From Stercorarius parasiticus (taxonomy: Eukaryota; Chordata; Aves; Charadriiformes; Stercorariidae), in assembly GCA_013396915.1 (NCBI GenBank), contig VWZL01000904.1, forward strand, positions 104,715 through 168,714: a DNA stretch of 64,000 nucleotides. The letters run 5' to 3'. The notes under the pieces are model-generated. The model searched no databases and was not told the origin of the DNA. It saw only the letters and a program-made list of their open reading frames with translations. Below are positions 63,970 to 64,000 of this stretch, one piece after another; the stretch's first letter is position 1; every line of letters begins with the position of its first letter. The position numbers were made by a program, and so were the translations under genes.

Positions 63970-64000
63970 CGGCCCCCGCCGCTGCGTTAGTGGCGGAGAT

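Larger units (their letters stand above)
63190..64000. promoter_or_regulatory. CpG island at window edge, gene not identified
   Basis: CpG-dense sequence continues to the end of the window. It contains a CRE-like TGACATCA (63417-63424), a TATA-like CATAAAAA (about 63270), GCC-rich runs (63465-63486) and one undetermined base at 63729. Such islands usually mark a promoter and first exon. Direction cannot be decided: frames are open on both strands because of GC richness, and none encodes a recognisable domain. The gene body presumably lies beyond 64000 if it is on the plus strand. Confidence 0.72.

Noticed and set aside
1..64000. GPR85, BMT2 or PPP1R3A coding exons expected near SMIM30
   Set aside because: GPR85 would be an open frame of about 370 codons; none exists on either strand. 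No recognisable pieces of the others were seen, so they must lie outside.
1..64000. CRISPR arrays, operons, tRNA or rRNA genes
   Set aside because: The sequence is vertebrate in character; no regularly spaced repeats, cloverleaf genes or rRNA segments were recognised.

Overview
The window reads as bird nuclear DNA. It is AT-rich and gene-poor. It carries several CR1 LINE fragments with avian-type 3' ends (the ATTCTATG-like terminal repeat, and the conserved end of the CR1 ORF2 frame) and a GC-rich LTR that I recognise as an avian endogenous-retrovirus type. Two CpG islands stand out sharply from the AT-rich background. Three single N characters (43452, 47094, 63729) suggest a draft assembly. 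No bacterial or organellar features are visible.

Only one protein-coding gene can be supported: a single-exon 61-codon frame at 44013-44198 (+) that I identify as SMIM30, a small integral membrane protein. It lies just downstream of a CpG-island promoter (about 43190-43880). A good 3' splice site at 43920-43940 implies an upstream non-coding exon in the island. The best poly(A) signals are at 46279 and 46596, implying a long 3' UTR. The vertebrate neighbours I would expect (GPR85, BMT2, PPP1R3A) show no coding sequence here, so the rest is intergenic. A second CpG island runs off the right edge (about 63190-64000). It holds a 23-bp-core minisatellite and no recognisable coding exon, and is probably the promoter or first exon of a gene beyond the window.

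Layout: 1-3340 holds a decayed Ty3/gypsy gag-protease relic (minus strand) and a 5'-truncated ERV LTR. 3340-11880 is unannotated except for hairpins and a doubtful old LTR near 10-11 kb. 11880-12780 is an ancient CR1. 12.8-24.9 kb shows nothing recognisable. 24.9-25.4 kb is a CR1 on the minus strand. 30.8-31.0 kb and 37.35-37.97 kb are CR1 pieces on the plus strand. 43.2-46.6 kb is the SMIM30 locus. 49.8-50.3 kb is a fairly young CR1 that has lost its normal 3' tail. 51.2 kb is a short CR1 tail. 59.69-59.84 kb is a nested inverted-repeat element with two opposed octamer motifs, a candidate conserved regulatory or foldback element. 63.2-64.0 kb is the second CpG island.

I found no multi-gene system. 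The most unusual items are the octamer foldback element, the gypsy gag-protease relic, the CpG-island minisatellite and the SMIM30 microprotein locus. All family assignments are from memory and pattern reading; no database search was possible.
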